Assembly (NCBI RefSeq): GCF_004004515.1
Contig: NZ_RXOL01000008.1
Coordinates: 1 to 64,000 of the forward strand
Origin: Croceicoccus ponticola
GTDB lineage: Bacteria > Pseudomonadota > Alphaproteobacteria > Sphingomonadales > Sphingomonadaceae
Length of the DNA: 64,000 nucleotides
Reading direction: 5' to 3'
Shown piece by piece: positions 26,660 to 36,092 of the stretch. The notes below the pieces were generated by a model, which was not told where the DNA came from, ran no database searches, and worked only from the letters and a program-made list of their open reading frames with translations. The position numbers were made by a program, and so were the translations under genes. Positions within the stretch are counted from its first letter, which is position 1; each line of letters starts with the position of its first letter.

Positions 26660-27688
26660 ATGATGAACATGGCCAGCACCCATCTGTCGACCGTCCGCAA
26701 CGATTGGACGCGCGAGGAAATCGCCGCGCTGTTCGATCTGCCCTTCACCGAACTGGTGTTCCGCGCCGCCGAAACGCATCGCGCGCATCATCGGCCCAAC
26801 ACGGTGCAGCGTTCGACGCTGCTGTCGATCAAGACCGGCGGTTGTCCCGAAGATTGCGGCTATTGTTCGCAAAGCGTGCATAACGACACCGACCTGAAGG
26901 CGACGAAGCTGATGGAAGTGCAGCAGGTGCTGCAATCCGCAGCGCAGGCCAAGGACATGGGCAGCACCCGTTTCTGCATGGGCGCGGCGTTCCGCAATCC
27001 CAAAGACCGCGACATGCCCGCGCTCACCGAAATGGTGCGGCAGGTAAAGGCGATGGGCATGGAAACATGCATGACCGCCGGGATGCTGACCGAAGGGCAG
27101 GCTCACAAGCTGGCCGATGCGGGCCTCGACTATTACAATCACAACGTCGACACAGGGCCGGAATATTACGAGCGCGTGGCCACTACCCGCACGCTGGCCG
27201 ACCGGATGCTGACGCTGGAACATGTGCGGGCCGCCGGTATCAATGTGTGCTGCGGCGGGATCGTCGGCATGGGCGAAACGCGCGACGACCGCGTCGGGTT
27301 TGTCCACCTGCTCGCCACGATGGAGCATCATCCCGAAAGCGTGCCGGTCAACGCGCTGGTGCCGGTACGGGGCACGCCGCTGGGCGACATGCTGGCCGAT
27401 ACGCCGCTGGCGCAGATCGACGAGATCGAATTCGTACGTACCGTCGCGGTGGCCCGGATCACGATGCCCGCCAGCATGGTTCGCCTGTCGGCCGGGCGCG
27501 AATCGATGAGCGTCAGCACGCAGGCGTTGTGCTTCATGGCCGGGGCGAATTCGATTTTCTCGGGCGAAAAGCTGCTCACGGCGCCCAATGCGGGCGACGA
27601 CAGCGACGACACGCTGTTCGCGCGGCTCGGTCTCGACGCGATGGAACTGGATGTGCCCTGCGTGGCACAAGAGGAAATGACGGTCTGA
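26660..27688 (+). CDS. bioB: biotin synthase
   Basis: A 342-residue radical SAM enzyme. The [4Fe-4S] motif [11 protein letters not shown] is near residue 62, [12 protein letters not shown] follows, and the arginine and cysteines of the second [2Fe-2S] cluster are in [14 protein letters not shown] and RLSAGRESM. It inserts sulfur into dethiobiotin. It lies between the mutase and the biotin-carrying pccA subunit and overlaps pccA as TGATG, so cofactor supply is tied to carboxylase expression. ATG 26669 is spaced better from TAAGG than 26660, so the start is uncertain by three codons. No other bio genes are nearby. Confidence 0.94.
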   Translation: MMNMASTHLSTVRNDWTREEIAALFDLPFTELVFRAAETHRAHHRPNTVQRSTLLSIKTGGCPEDCGYCSQSVHNDTDLKATKLMEVQQVLQSAAQAKDMGSTRFCMGAAFRNPKDRDMPALTEMVRQVKAMGMETCMTAGMLTEGQAHKLADAGLDYYNHNVDTGPEYYERVATTRTLADRMLTLEHVRAAGINVCCGGIVGMGETRDDRVGFVHLLATMEHHPESVPVNALVPVRGTPLGDMLADTPLAQIDEIEFVRTVAVARITMPASMVRLSAGRESMSVSTQALCFMAGANSIFSGEKLLTAPNAGDDSDDTLFARLGLDAMELDVPCVAQEEMTV

Positions 27689-29739
27689 TGTTCAAGAAAA
27701 TCCTGATCGCCAATCGCGGCGAAATCGCTTGCCGCGTCATCAAGACCGCGCGCCGCATGGGCATCGCCACGGTCGCCGTCTATTCCGACGCAGACGCTCG
27801 CGCGCCGTTCGTGCAAATGGCGGACGAGGCCGTGCACATCGGCCCTGCGCCCGCGTCTGAAAGTTATCTGATCGCCGACAAGATCATCGCGGCAGCCAAG
27901 CAGACCGGCGCCGACGCGGTGCATCCGGGCTACGGCTTCCTGTCCGAACGCACGTCCTTTGCCGAGGCGCTGGCGGCGGAAGGGATCGAGTTCATCGGCC
28001 CCCCGGTCAATGCCATCGCCGCGATGGGCGACAAGATCGAATCCAAGAAACTGGCCAAGGCGGCGGGCGTGAACGTCGTCCCCGGCTTCGTCGGCGAAAT
28101 CCGCGATACCGAGCACGCAGTCGAGATTTCGGCCGACATCGGCTATCCGGTGATGATGAAGGCCAGCGCGGGCGGCGGCGGCAAGGGGATGCGCCTTGCC
28201 TATACCGAACAGGACGTGCGCGAAGGGTTCGAAGCGACCAAGCGCGAAGGACTGAATTCGTTTGGCGACGACCGCGTCTTCATCGAAAAGTTCATCGAGA
28301 ACCCGCGCCACATCGAGATCCAGATCCTTGGCGACAAGCACGGCAACGTCATTTACCTGAACGAGCGCGAATGTTCGATCCAGCGTCGGCACCAGAAGGT
28401 CGTCGAAGAAGCTCCGTCGCCCTTCGTCACGCCCGAAATGCGCAAGGCGATGGGCGAACAGTGCGTCGCGCTTTCGAAGGCAGTCGGATATTACAGCGCG
28501 GGCACCGTCGAACTGATCGTCTCGGGCGCGGACAAGACGGGCCAGTCGTTCTACTTCCTTGAGATGAACACCCGGCTGCAAGTCGAACACCCGGTCACCG
28601 AATGCATTACCGGCATTGATCTGGTCGAACAGATGATCAAGGTTGCTGCCGGCGGCGAGCTGGCGATGACGCAGGATGACGTAAAGATCGACGGCTGGGC
28701 CATCGAAAACCGCGTCTATGCCGAAGATCCCTATCGCGGCTTCCTGCCCTCCACCGGTCGGCTGGTTCGGTACGACCCGCCGGTTCCGGGATGGAAGGGC
28801 GGCATCCGAGGCGTCGATGAAGAGATCAATGGCTCGATGGGCGGCATCCGCGTCGATGACGGCGTGATGGAAGGCGGCGAAGTGTCGATATTCTACGACC
28901 CGATGATCGCCAAGCTCATCACATGGGCTCCGACCCGCGATGAGGCAGCGGACCTGCAAATCCGCGCGCTCGACGCGTTCGAGATCGAAGGGGTGGGCCA
29001 CAATATCGACTTCCTGTCGGCCATCATGCAGCATCCGCGCTTTCGTTCGGGCGAACTGACCACCGGCTTCATCGCAGAGGAATATCCCGAAGGATTCGAA
29101 GGCGCGCCCGCCGGTCGCAAGCTGCGTTCGCGGCTGGCCGCGATGGCGGCTTTTGTCGCCGCCGCTTATTCGGATCGTGCGCGCCGCGTCGACGGGCAAC
29201 TGGGCAACCGGCTTGCGCCGCCTGCGAAGTGGAGCGTCAAGATCGATGGCGAATTCCACAATGCCGAACTGTCGGGCGACGAAATCAGCGTCGACGGCGA
29301 ACACGTCGACATCGCCATGGAATATACCCCGGGCCAAAGCAGCGTCGCCGCCGTGTTCGACAGCGACGAGGACGGCGAAGGCGGCGAGGAACTGATCGTG
29401 CAGATCAAGCCCGTTCCCGCCGGGTTCGAATTCACCACGCGCGGCGCCAAACACCGTTTGCGCGTCCTTCCCACCCGTATCGCCAAGTTCGACAAGCACA
29501 TGATCGAAAAGGTGCCTGCGGACATGAGCAAGTTCCTGGTGTGTCCGATGCCGGGCCTACTGGTCGCGCTCCACGTCGAAGAGGGTGAGGAAGTGCAGCT
29601 TGGCCAGCCGCTCGCGGTGGTGGAGGCGATGAAGATGGAAAACATCCTGCGCGCCGAAAAGACCGGCGTGATCGCACGGGTAAATGCGATCGTCGGGGAC
29701 AGTCTTGCGGTGGACGCGATAATCCTCGAACTGGAATAG
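27688..29739 (+). CDS. pccA: propionyl-CoA carboxylase, biotin carboxylase/carrier (alpha) subunit
   Basis: A 683-residue protein. The N-terminal biotin carboxylase has FKKILIANRGEIACRVI, the ATP loop KASAGGGGKGMR near residue 160, ERECSIQRRHQK and EMNTRLQVEHPVTE. A BT linker domain follows, then the C-terminal biotinyl domain with VVEAMKMEN about 30 residues from the end. It carboxylates biotin and serves PccB. ATG 27688 overlaps the bioB stop; the frame is open further upstream but that is a shadow of bioB. The next start codon follows the stop directly. Confidence 0.94.
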   Translation: MFKKILIANRGEIACRVIKTARRMGIATVAVYSDADARAPFVQMADEAVHIGPAPASESYLIADKIIAAAKQTGADAVHPGYGFLSERTSFAEALAAEGIEFIGPPVNAIAAMGDKIESKKLAKAAGVNVVPGFVGEIRDTEHAVEISADIGYPVMMKASAGGGGKGMRLAYTEQDVREGFEATKREGLNSFGDDRVFIEKFIENPRHIEIQILGDKHGNVIYLNERECSIQRRHQKVVEEAPSPFVTPEMRKAMGEQCVALSKAVGYYSAGTVELIVSGADKTGQSFYFLEMNTRLQVEHPVTECITGIDLVEQMIKVAAGGELAMTQDDVKIDGWAIENRVYAEDPYRGFLPSTGRLVRYDPPVPGWKGGIRGVDEEINGSMGGIRVDDGVMEGGEVSIFYDPMIAKLITWAPTRDEAADLQIRALDAFEIEGVGHNIDFLSAIMQHPRFRSGELTTGFIAEEYPEGFEGAPAGRKLRSRLAAMAAFVAAAYSDRARRVDGQLGNRLAPPAKWSVKIDGEFHNAELSGDEISVDGEHVDIAMEYTPGQSSVAAVFDSDEDGEGGEELIVQIKPVPAGFEFTTRGAKHRLRVLPTRIAKFDKHMIEKVPADMSKFLVCPMPGLLVALHVEEGEEVQLGQPLAVVEAMKMENILRAEKTGVIARVNAIVGDSLAVDAIILELE

Positions 29740-30111
29740 ATGCATCTTCTTCACGACCCGGCGACACCCGCTGCCGATCCGATCGATTTCGATACTTTCC
29801 TGAAGGTCGATATCCGGATCGGTACGATTGTCGCCGCCGAACCGTTCGCCAAGGCGCGCAAGCCCGCCTTTATCCTTCAGATCGACTTCGGGCCGGTCAT
29901 CGGTACTAAAAAGTCGAGCGCGCAAATCGTCGCCAATTATGCGTGCGAACGGCTTATCGGCCGGCAAGTCGCGGCAGTGCTGAACTTTCCACCGCGTCAG
30001 ATCGGTCCGATCATGTCCGAGGTGCTGACGTTGGGATTTGCAGACGAAGCGGGAGAAGTGACCCTGTTTGCGCCCGATAAACCGGTGCCGAACGGGTCGC
30101 GGCTGTTCTGA
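29740..30111 (+). CDS. csaA: CsaA-like tRNA-binding-domain protein
   Basis: The 123-residue protein has the whole CsaA pattern: FLKVDIRIGTIVAAEPF at the N-terminus, then IDFGPVIGTKKSSAQI, NFPPRQIGPIMSEVL and the closing PVPNGSRLF. CsaA is a dimeric OB-fold protein with tRNA-binding and export-chaperone activity. The start follows the pccA stop without a gap, so it is read as the last gene of the propionyl-CoA operon. Confidence 0.9.
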   Translation: MHLLHDPATPAADPIDFDTFLKVDIRIGTIVAAEPFAKARKPAFILQIDFGPVIGTKKSSAQIVANYACERLIGRQVAAVLNFPPRQIGPIMSEVLTLGFADEAGEVTLFAPDKPVPNGSRLF

Positions 30112-30172
30112 TCGGCGCCCGGCGCATATGACGCTCCGTGCTCGGCCCCAATAGATGCGAGCAAGAAGCCGT

Positions 30173-30220
30173 CAGGGCCGGGCCAGTTCAGGGCCGGGCC
30201 AGTTCAGGGCCGGGCCAGCT
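30173..30220. repeat. three tandem 16-base repeats at the aroB 3' end
   Basis: CAGGGCCGGGCCAGTT is repeated at 30173, 30189 and 30205 (the last copy diverges in its final bases). The third copy holds the last codons and the TCA (TGA) stop of aroB, so the other two are extra copies of the gene's end placed in the aroB-csaA gap. It probably arose by slippage; it may also form structured RNA. Confidence 0.75.
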
Positions 30221-31322
30221 CGTCGTCCAGAAATGCCGCAACGTCATCGATGGCGACATCCTTGGCCAGAAACGTATGGCCGATACCCCGCATCAGCAGG
30301 AAGGGCAGGGTGCCCGCATCCATTTTCTTGTCGTGCAGCATGTGATCGGCCAGCCGCCGCCCATCGCACGACAGGCCCAAATCCTTAACCTCCGCCCTCA
30401 TGGCGCAAGCCTTGAAGTGGGCGGCGATACGGTCCGCCTCCGCCAGTTGCATAAGCCCGCGTCGCACCGAATAGCGCGCAGCCAGCACCATGCCGATGGC
30501 CACTCCTTCGCCATGCAGCAGCGCGCTGGAATAGCCAGTCTCAGCCTCCAGCGCGTGGCCGAACGTATGGCCTAGGTTGAGCAGGGCGCGGGTGCCGGTC
30601 GTCTCTCGCTCGTCCTGTGCCACGACGCGGGCCTTGGCGGCGACCGAACGGCTTACCGCCTCGATCCGCGCGCCTTCGTCGCCCGCTAGCAGGGCCGGGC
30701 CGTTCGCTTCGCACCACGCGAAAAAATCGGGATCGTCGATCAGCCCGTACTTCACCACTTCGGCGTAGCCGGCACGCAGTTCGCGCGGGGGAAGAGTGCC
30801 CAGAACGTCGGTATCGGCCAGCACCAGCGCGGGCTGATGGAACGCACCTACAAGGTTCTTGCCCATCGGGACATTGATCGCGGTCTTGCCGCCGACGCTC
30901 GAATCGACCTGAGCGAGAAGCGTGGTCGGCACCTGCACGAAACCGCAGCCGCGCTTCAGCACCGATGCGGCAAACCCAGTAAGGTCGCCGATCACCCCGC
31001 CGCCAAGCGCGACGATGTGGTCGCCGCGATCCACGCCTTCGGCCAGCAGGAAGTCGATCACTTGGGCTAGGTGCGCCCAGTCCTTCGTCTGTTCGCCAGC
31101 GGGCAGGACCAGCCAGCGAGCCTGCTTCCCCACCACAGCCAGCGCTGTGTCGACCCTATCGCGATAAAGCGCGGCGACATTGGCGTCGGTGATGACCGGG
31201 ATAGTCGCCTTGCGCAGAAGACCGGCGCATTCCACGCCCAACCGCCCCAACAGGCCCGGACCGACGCGGACGTCGTAGGATCGACCCGCAAGTGCGACCT
31301 TGATGGTTTTTGTATCGCTCAT
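30204..31322 (-). CDS. aroB: 3-dehydroquinate synthase
   Basis: A 372-residue enzyme with the family motifs GGGVIGDLTGFAASVLKRG near residue 105, PTTLLAQVDSSVGGKTAIN, EVVKYGLIDD, and the zinc-binding GHTFGHALE and LLHGEGVAIGM histidines. It closes DAHP to 3-dehydroquinate in the shikimate pathway. Its start overlaps the aroK stop as ATGA, the usual aroK-aroB order. The gene ends inside the 16-base tandem repeat. Confidence 0.95.
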   Translation of the reverse strand: MSDTKTIKVALAGRSYDVRVGPGLLGRLGVECAGLLRKATIPVITDANVAALYRDRVDTALAVVGKQARWLVLPAGEQTKDWAHLAQVIDFLLAEGVDRGDHIVALGGGVIGDLTGFAASVLKRGCGFVQVPTTLLAQVDSSVGGKTAINVPMGKNLVGAFHQPALVLADTDVLGTLPPRELRAGYAEVVKYGLIDDPDFFAWCEANGPALLAGDEGARIEAVSRSVAAKARVVAQDERETTGTRALLNLGHTFGHALEAETGYSSALLHGEGVAIGMVLAARYSVRRGLMQLAEADRIAAHFKACAMRAEVKDLGLSCDGRRLADHMLHDKKMDAGTLPFLLMRGIGHTFLAKDVAIDDVAAFLDDELARP

Positions 31323-31933
31323 CCGACGTAATCCCCCAGCGCAGCCAGAATGCGTGTGACGCTCGCCATTTGCGGCCCGTCGTCGCTGATCGCGCGAATC
31401 GGCGCCTGCGCATAGGCGGGGCGCCGCTGTTCCATCAATTCGCCCAACACCACGCGTGGGTCTTTGCCCACCAGCAATGGGCGCGTGTTCTTGCGGCCGA
31501 CCCGTTCGACCAGCGTGTCGAGATCGCTATCGAGCCACACTGCGATCGCACGGTCGAGGATGAGCGCGCGCGTCTCAGGATCGACGAACGCGCCGCCGCC
31601 GGTTGCGATTACTGCGGCACGGCCAGAGTTTTCTTCGATCAGGCGGGCGATCACGCGCCGTTCGCCATCGCGAAAATAAGGCTCTCCGAACTTTTCGAAG
31701 ATTTCCGGGATCGACATCTGCGCAGCTTCGACCACCGCATCGTCCGCATCGACGAAAGGCGTGCCAAGACAATGCGCCAGCCGCCGCCCGATAGTGGACT
31801 TGCCCACGCCCATCAAGCCGACGAGCACGACCGGGCGGTCCAGCCGCCGCGACAAGGCGGCCAGCGCAGCGGTATCCGGCAGGTGATGGGCCGAACCGTC
31901 GGGATTGCCGGTCGAAGGGTTGGTCTCGTCCAT
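31319..31933 (-). CDS. aroK: shikimate kinase
   Basis: A 204-residue kinase with the Walker A motif VGLMGVGKSTIGRRL near residue 38, the shikimate-binding DADD and FGEPYFRDGERR, GGGAFVD, and the lid arginine segment TRPLL. It phosphorylates shikimate at O-3. About 30 residues precede the usual kinase start. ATG 31933 is chosen; the frame is open further upstream to 32050 but there it overlaps the promoter of the divergent small gene. Confidence 0.93.
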   Translation of the reverse strand: MDETNPSTGNPDGSAHHLPDTAALAALSRRLDRPVVLVGLMGVGKSTIGRRLAHCLGTPFVDADDAVVEAAQMSIPEIFEKFGEPYFRDGERRVIARLIEENSGRAAVIATGGGAFVDPETRALILDRAIAVWLDSDLDTLVERVGRKNTRPLLVGKDPRVVLGELMEQRRPAYAQAPIRAISDDGPQMASVTRILAALGDYVG

Positions 31934-32059
31934 TGCAGCCCCGCCTATAGTTGCGCTAGGCCCGCGTGCAAGCGTCGCGCTTTCGAAACCGGTCTTGCTT
32001 GGCCGATTGCGGGCAAGCGTTGCGCGATCCATCGCAGTCTGCGGATACAAGGGTAATTC

Positions 32060-32215
32060 ATGCGCGGTTCGAAGGGCCTGGTGGCCATTCTCGCTCTCGT
32101 CATCATGGTCTTGCTGGTCTACGCCTTTATCGATGGCGGATCGCAGGAACCGCGCTGGATTGAAGAGGAATTACCGGTGCAGGCAGGCCAGGGTTTGGCG
32201 GAGGACGGCGCGTGA
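32060..32215 (+). CDS. small single-pass membrane protein (51 aa)
   Basis: This short frame encodes MRGSKGLVAILALVIMVLLV followed by a short acidic tail. It is a basic N-terminus, one transmembrane helix (residues 7-24), and about 27 residues outside. AAGGG lies 6 bases before ATG 32060. Its TGA overlaps a GTG in the next gene (GTGA), so it is translationally coupled to the large exported protein. It may be a membrane partner of that protein. No known family is recognised. Confidence 0.7.
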   Translation: MRGSKGLVAILALVIMVLLVYAFIDGGSQEPRWIEEELPVQAGQGLAEDGA

Positions 32216-32217
32216 GA

Positions 32218-34071
32218 ATGAACAGGCTCTCGGCGCGCAAGGTCGTGCTCGCCGCAATGCTGGCGACGGCGCCGGTCGTTGCGCTCTATGCGCAGGACGG
32301 GCCGGAATCGCTCCTGCCACCTGGATTTGACGACCCAACGCCGGCGCCCGCGCCCGCAAGACAGAATGCTCCGTCCCGGCCATCGGGGCCGGCGACGGTG
32401 TCGCAGCCCGTAGTGCAAGGTACGCCGTCCGGGCCGGGCCAAAGCGCTCCGCCGGAGCGGACGGAGGCTGCCAAGCGCTTGCTCGATCGGCTTCCCAGCC
32501 TGGCAGAGCTGGAAAAGATGGACACCGACGAGATCGACGAATTGCTCGGTCTGAAGCCCACTTTCGACATACCCGAACAAGCGCGCCGATCGACCGGCAC
32601 GGTCGGGATTCTGGCCACTGGCGAAGGCGGCATGCGGCCCGAATCGCTTGCTAATTATGACGGGCTGTTCGTGCGCCGTGTCCTGGACGGCACAAAAGGC
32701 CCGCTCGTTTCGCGCTGGGGTCACATTCTGTTGCGCCGCGCGCTTGCCAGCCGACTTGCCGCGCCGGCGGGAATGGACGGAGTGGAATTTGCCGCTCTGC
32801 GCGCGGGCGTCCTCAATCGCATCGGCGAAGCAACCATCGCCCGCGCGGTGGTGCAGGAGGTCGATACCGCCGATTATTCCCCCGCGCTGATCGGCAGCGC
32901 CTACGATGCCTATGTCTCGCTGGGCGATTTCACCGGCGCTTGCCCGATGGTCCGCCTTCACGCCCGCGCACGCGAAGACCGCGACTGGGATCTGCTGCGC
33001 GGCATTTGTGGAAGTTTTTCAGGCGAAAGCAGCGGCATGGACCGCATCGAACGTCAGCGTCGTCGCAGCGAAGGTACGCAGATTGACGCGCTGCTGGCCC
33101 AAAAATACGCAGGCGCCATCGGTCGGACACGGCGCGCCGTCACGCTTGAATGGGACGATGTCGAGGAGCTGACCCCCTGGCGTTATGCATTGGCGACGGC
33201 GACCGGCGCGGAAGTCCCGGCAGGACTGGTCCAGCAGGGTGGTGCGACATATCAGCGGTTGGCCGCGATTTCGCCGTCGGTGCCGTTGTTGCTGCGGGCG
33301 CGGGGCACCGACGTCGCAGGGTCCGAAGGCATTTTGTCGAGCGCGGCGTTGGTCGACCTTTATTCGCAGATCTATTCCGATCCCGAGATTTCCGGTGACG
33401 AAGCTGCGCGCGCCAATTTGTTGCGAAATGCCTATGTCGGCGATGCCGAGGCGCGGCTTGGCGCAATGCGCGAAATCTGGGGCGAAAAAGACCTGTCGAA
33501 GCGGTATTATGCGCGACAGGTGCTGACCGCCTATGCCGCCGCGCGCCTGCCGATCGACCCTGCGTTCGAGGCGGATGCCGGACAGCTGATCGGTGCGATG
33601 CTGGCCGCGGGGCTCGACGCCAATGCCGTGCGATGGGCGCGCACGGTTCAGGTAGGCAGCCAGGGCTGGGGCCTCTTGATGGTCGGCAGCCCGCTCATCA
33701 GCGAGGAAGTTGGCGAATCGGCGGCTCGATCGTTCATCGACGAAGACGAAAGCGCCGATCAGCGCCGTTCGCGGTTCTTCATCGCCGGCCTCGCCGGATT
33801 GGGCAGGATAACGCCAGACGTCGCGGCCGAACTTTCGGGTGAATTGGGCTATGACATCGGCCGTCAGACCCGCTGGACCAAAGCAATCGACCGGGCAGCC
33901 AAACGGCGCAACAAGGTGCTGGTCAGCTATCTGGCCGCGCTGGGCATGCAGGGCTCAAGCTGGTCGCAGATGACGCCGGTGCACCTTTACCACGTCGTCA
34001 GCGCGCTGAATGCAGCGGGACTTGGCGCCGAAGCGCGCATGATCGCCGCAGAGGCGGTCGCCCGCAGCTAG
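32218..34071 (+). CDS. large exported alpha-helical protein, unknown function
   Basis: The protein has about 617 residues with a signal peptide (VVLAAMLATAPVVALYAQDG, cleavage near residue 26), a proline-rich linker of about 60 residues, and then a long helix-rich body with Ala/Leu/Arg-heavy repeats resembling TPR or HEAT-like solenoids. No catalytic motif is visible. It should be periplasmic. ATG 32218 is used; GTG 32212 would give a four-base overlap with the small membrane-protein gene. It is followed by xerD after 18 bases. I do not recognise the family beyond similar lengths in other sphingomonads. Confidence 0.75.
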   Translation: MNRLSARKVVLAAMLATAPVVALYAQDGPESLLPPGFDDPTPAPAPARQNAPSRPSGPATVSQPVVQGTPSGPGQSAPPERTEAAKRLLDRLPSLAELEKMDTDEIDELLGLKPTFDIPEQARRSTGTVGILATGEGGMRPESLANYDGLFVRRVLDGTKGPLVSRWGHILLRRALASRLAAPAGMDGVEFAALRAGVLNRIGEATIARAVVQEVDTADYSPALIGSAYDAYVSLGDFTGACPMVRLHARAREDRDWDLLRGICGSFSGESSGMDRIERQRRRSEGTQIDALLAQKYAGAIGRTRRAVTLEWDDVEELTPWRYALATATGAEVPAGLVQQGGATYQRLAAISPSVPLLLRARGTDVAGSEGILSSAALVDLYSQIYSDPEISGDEAARANLLRNAYVGDAEARLGAMREIWGEKDLSKRYYARQVLTAYAAARLPIDPAFEADAGQLIGAMLAAGLDANAVRWARTVQVGSQGWGLLMVGSPLISEEVGESAARSFIDEDESADQRRSRFFIAGLAGLGRITPDVAAELSGELGYDIGRQTRWTKAIDRAAKRRNKVLVSYLAALGMQGSSWSQMTPVHLYHVVSALNAAGLGAEARMIAAEAVARS

Positions 34072-34089
34072 GCGGGATTGAGGCAGCAC

Positions 34090-34995
34090 ATGGCCGCGCC
34101 CGGGATCGACGATTTCCTCGAGATGCTTTCAGCAGAGCGGGGGGCTGCGCTGAACACGCTTGCTGCGTATCGCCGGGATCTCGAAGCAGCGGACGAGGAA
34201 ATTGCGTGCCTTGCCGACGCGTCGGAAGACGATCTTGCCGGGTTGGGCAAGGCGTGGCGCGAACTTGCTCCGTCCAGCCTTGCGCGGCGCTGTTCGGCCC
34301 TGCGTCAGTATTTCGGCTTCCTCGTCGAAAGCAATTATCGCCGCGACGATCCATCGGGCGCCCTGCCGCGCCCCCGCATCCGTCGCCCGCTACCGCGCCT
34401 GCTCAGCCGCGAACAGGTCTCCGCCATGCTGTCACTGGCGGAAGAAGAGGCAGAGGGCGACGATCCGGCGGCGGTGCGGATGCTCGCGCTGCTGGAGATG
34501 CTGTACGGTTCCGGCCTGCGTGCGACGGAGCTGGTCTCGCTCACGCTCGATACCGTCCCGCGGGATGCACCGCTGCTGACGATAACCGGCAAGGGGCAGC
34601 AGCAGAGGATGGTGCCGGTCAGTACGCGGGCCAAGGTCGCGCTGGCACGCTGGATCGAACTGCGACCCAAGGGCGGGCGTTACGTTTTTCCCAGTCGCGC
34701 CCGCCACATCAGCCGGGTCCGGCTGTTCCAGCTGTTGCGCGCGCTGGCGGGCAGGGCGGGATTGCCGCCGGCTTCGGTCAGCCCGCATGTCCTGCGTCAT
34801 GCCTTCGCGACGCACTTGCTGGAGGGTGGGGCGGACCTTCGCGTGTTGCAGACATTGCTCGGCCACGCGGACATCGCGACCACCCAGATATACACCCATG
34901 TCGATTCGGCGCGGCTGGTCGAATTGGTCAATGCGCGCCATCCTTTGGGGGCCGGGCGGCCAAGTCCCCTTGCAGCGACGCGCAAGGCAGACTAG
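34090..34995 (+). CDS. xerD: tyrosine recombinase XerD
   Basis: A 301-residue tyrosine recombinase. The SAM-like core-binding N-terminal domain covers residues 1-95, and the catalytic domain holds Arg in [10 protein letters not shown], Lys in [12 protein letters not shown], His-x2-Arg in [14 protein letters not shown], His in [11 protein letters not shown] and the nucleophile Tyr in IYTHVD. With XerC it resolves chromosome dimers at dif. ATG 34090 has GAGG 7 bases upstream. No phage or integron genes adjoin, so this is the housekeeping enzyme rather than an integrase. Confidence 0.92.
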   Translation: MAAPGIDDFLEMLSAERGAALNTLAAYRRDLEAADEEIACLADASEDDLAGLGKAWRELAPSSLARRCSALRQYFGFLVESNYRRDDPSGALPRPRIRRPLPRLLSREQVSAMLSLAEEEAEGDDPAAVRMLALLEMLYGSGLRATELVSLTLDTVPRDAPLLTITGKGQQQRMVPVSTRAKVALARWIELRPKGGRYVFPSRARHISRVRLFQLLRALAGRAGLPPASVSPHVLRHAFATHLLEGGADLRVLQTLLGHADIATTQIYTHVDSARLVELVNARHPLGAGRPSPLAATRKAD

Positions 34996-35005
34996 CGCAC
35001 GGGCA

Positions 35006-35974
35006 ATGACCAGTTACCTCGAATTCGAAAAGCCGCTCGCCGAACTGGAACGGCGTATCGGCGAATTGCGCGCCGCCGCCGACTCCGATGAAGTCGCAAT
35101 CGACATCGATGCCGAAGTCGCGCGGCTGGAGAGAAAGGCGAGCGGTCAGCTCGCGTCGATCTACAAGTCGCTCACTCCCTGGCAAAAGACCCAAGTCGCG
35201 CGACATCCTTCGCGCCCGCATTTCGGCGATTACGTCGCCCATGCCTTCACCGACTTCATCCCCTTGGGCGGGGACCGTGCATTCGGCGACGATCAGGCGA
35301 TTCTCGGTGGCTTTGCGACGCTCGATACGCCCGATGGCGGCGTGAAGGTGATGCTGATCGGGCATGAAAAGGGGAATGACACCCAATCCCGGCTCAAGCA
35401 CAATTTCGGCATGGGCAAGCCAGAAGGCTATCGCAAGGCGATCCGCCTGATGGAACTGGCGGGCCGATTCGGCCTTCCGGTGGTGACCCTGGTGGATACG
35501 TCCGGAGCATTCCCTGGGGTCGAGGCCGAAGAACGCGGCCAGGCCGAAGCGATCGCCCGCGCGACCGAGGCTTGCCTCAACTTGTCGGTCCCGATGGTCG
35601 CCGCGATCGTCGGCGAAGGCGGTTCGGGCGGCGCCGTTGCCTTGGCAAGTGCCGAACGCGTCCTGATGATGGAGCATGCGGTCTATTCGGTCATCAGCCC
35701 CGAAGGCTGCGCTTCCATCCTGTGGCGCACGGCCGAAAAGGCGCCCGAAGCGGCAGAGGCGATGAAAGTCACGGCGCAGGACCTGAAGCGACTGGGCGTG
35801 ATCGACCGAATCGTCGACGAACCGCTGGGTGGTGCGCATCGCGATCCGGTCTTGGCGGCAAAGTCGCTCGGCCGCGCAATCGGCGAGGAACTTATTTCGC
35901 TTGCCGGAAAAACTCCAGATGTCTTGCGCGACGCAAGGGCGAATCGGTTTATCGCGATCGGTTCGCTCGCCTGA
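35006..35974 (+). CDS. accA: acetyl-CoA carboxylase carboxyltransferase subunit alpha
   Basis: A 322-residue protein with the AccA coiled N-terminus ([18 protein letters not shown]), [54 protein letters not shown] and [11 protein letters not shown]. With AccD it moves carboxyl from biotin-carboxyl carrier to acetyl-CoA, making malonyl-CoA for fatty-acid synthesis. The start lies 10 bases after the xerD stop. Confidence 0.95.
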   Translation: MTSYLEFEKPLAELERRIGELRAAADSDEVAIDIDAEVARLERKASGQLASIYKSLTPWQKTQVARHPSRPHFGDYVAHAFTDFIPLGGDRAFGDDQAILGGFATLDTPDGGVKVMLIGHEKGNDTQSRLKHNFGMGKPEGYRKAIRLMELAGRFGLPVVTLVDTSGAFPGVEAEERGQAEAIARATEACLNLSVPMVAAIVGEGGSGGAVALASAERVLMMEHAVYSVISPEGCASILWRTAEKAPEAAEAMKVTAQDLKRLGVIDRIVDEPLGGAHRDPVLAAKSLGRAIGEELISLAGKTPDVLRDARANRFIAIGSLA

Positions 35975-36092
35975 TCCTGTCTGTCGGGAACAAACGACCG
36001 GCGATCCCAGTTCTCACTGTCGAGTAGGGGATGCATTCGGCCCGTCGCAGGGACTGAAGGCTCCCCTCACGTTTTCAAGTGAGGATTACCAG

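Noticed and set aside
27067-27687. Extension of the pccA frame upstream into bioB
   Set aside because: The extra part is Arg/Gly-rich shadow sequence; the carboxylase N-terminus FKKILIANRGE starts at 27688 with a proper overlap.
27328-29499. Minus-strand frame of 723 codons opposite pccA
   Set aside because: It mirrors the pccA codon pattern and shows no domain.
30173-30220. Tandem repeats considered as a CRISPR or attachment site
   Set aside because: Repeats are adjoining with no spacers, and they copy the aroB end, so slippage is the simpler reading.
34090-34995. Tyrosine recombinase considered as an island or phage integrase
   Set aside because: Length and motifs are those of XerD and the neighbours are housekeeping genes, with no att repeats or phage genes near.
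35987-36011. GGAAC-17-AGTT before the M48 protease gene as a second EcfG promoter
   Set aside because: The -10 part matches poorly, the spacer is at the upper limit, and it lies about 80 bases from the start codon.
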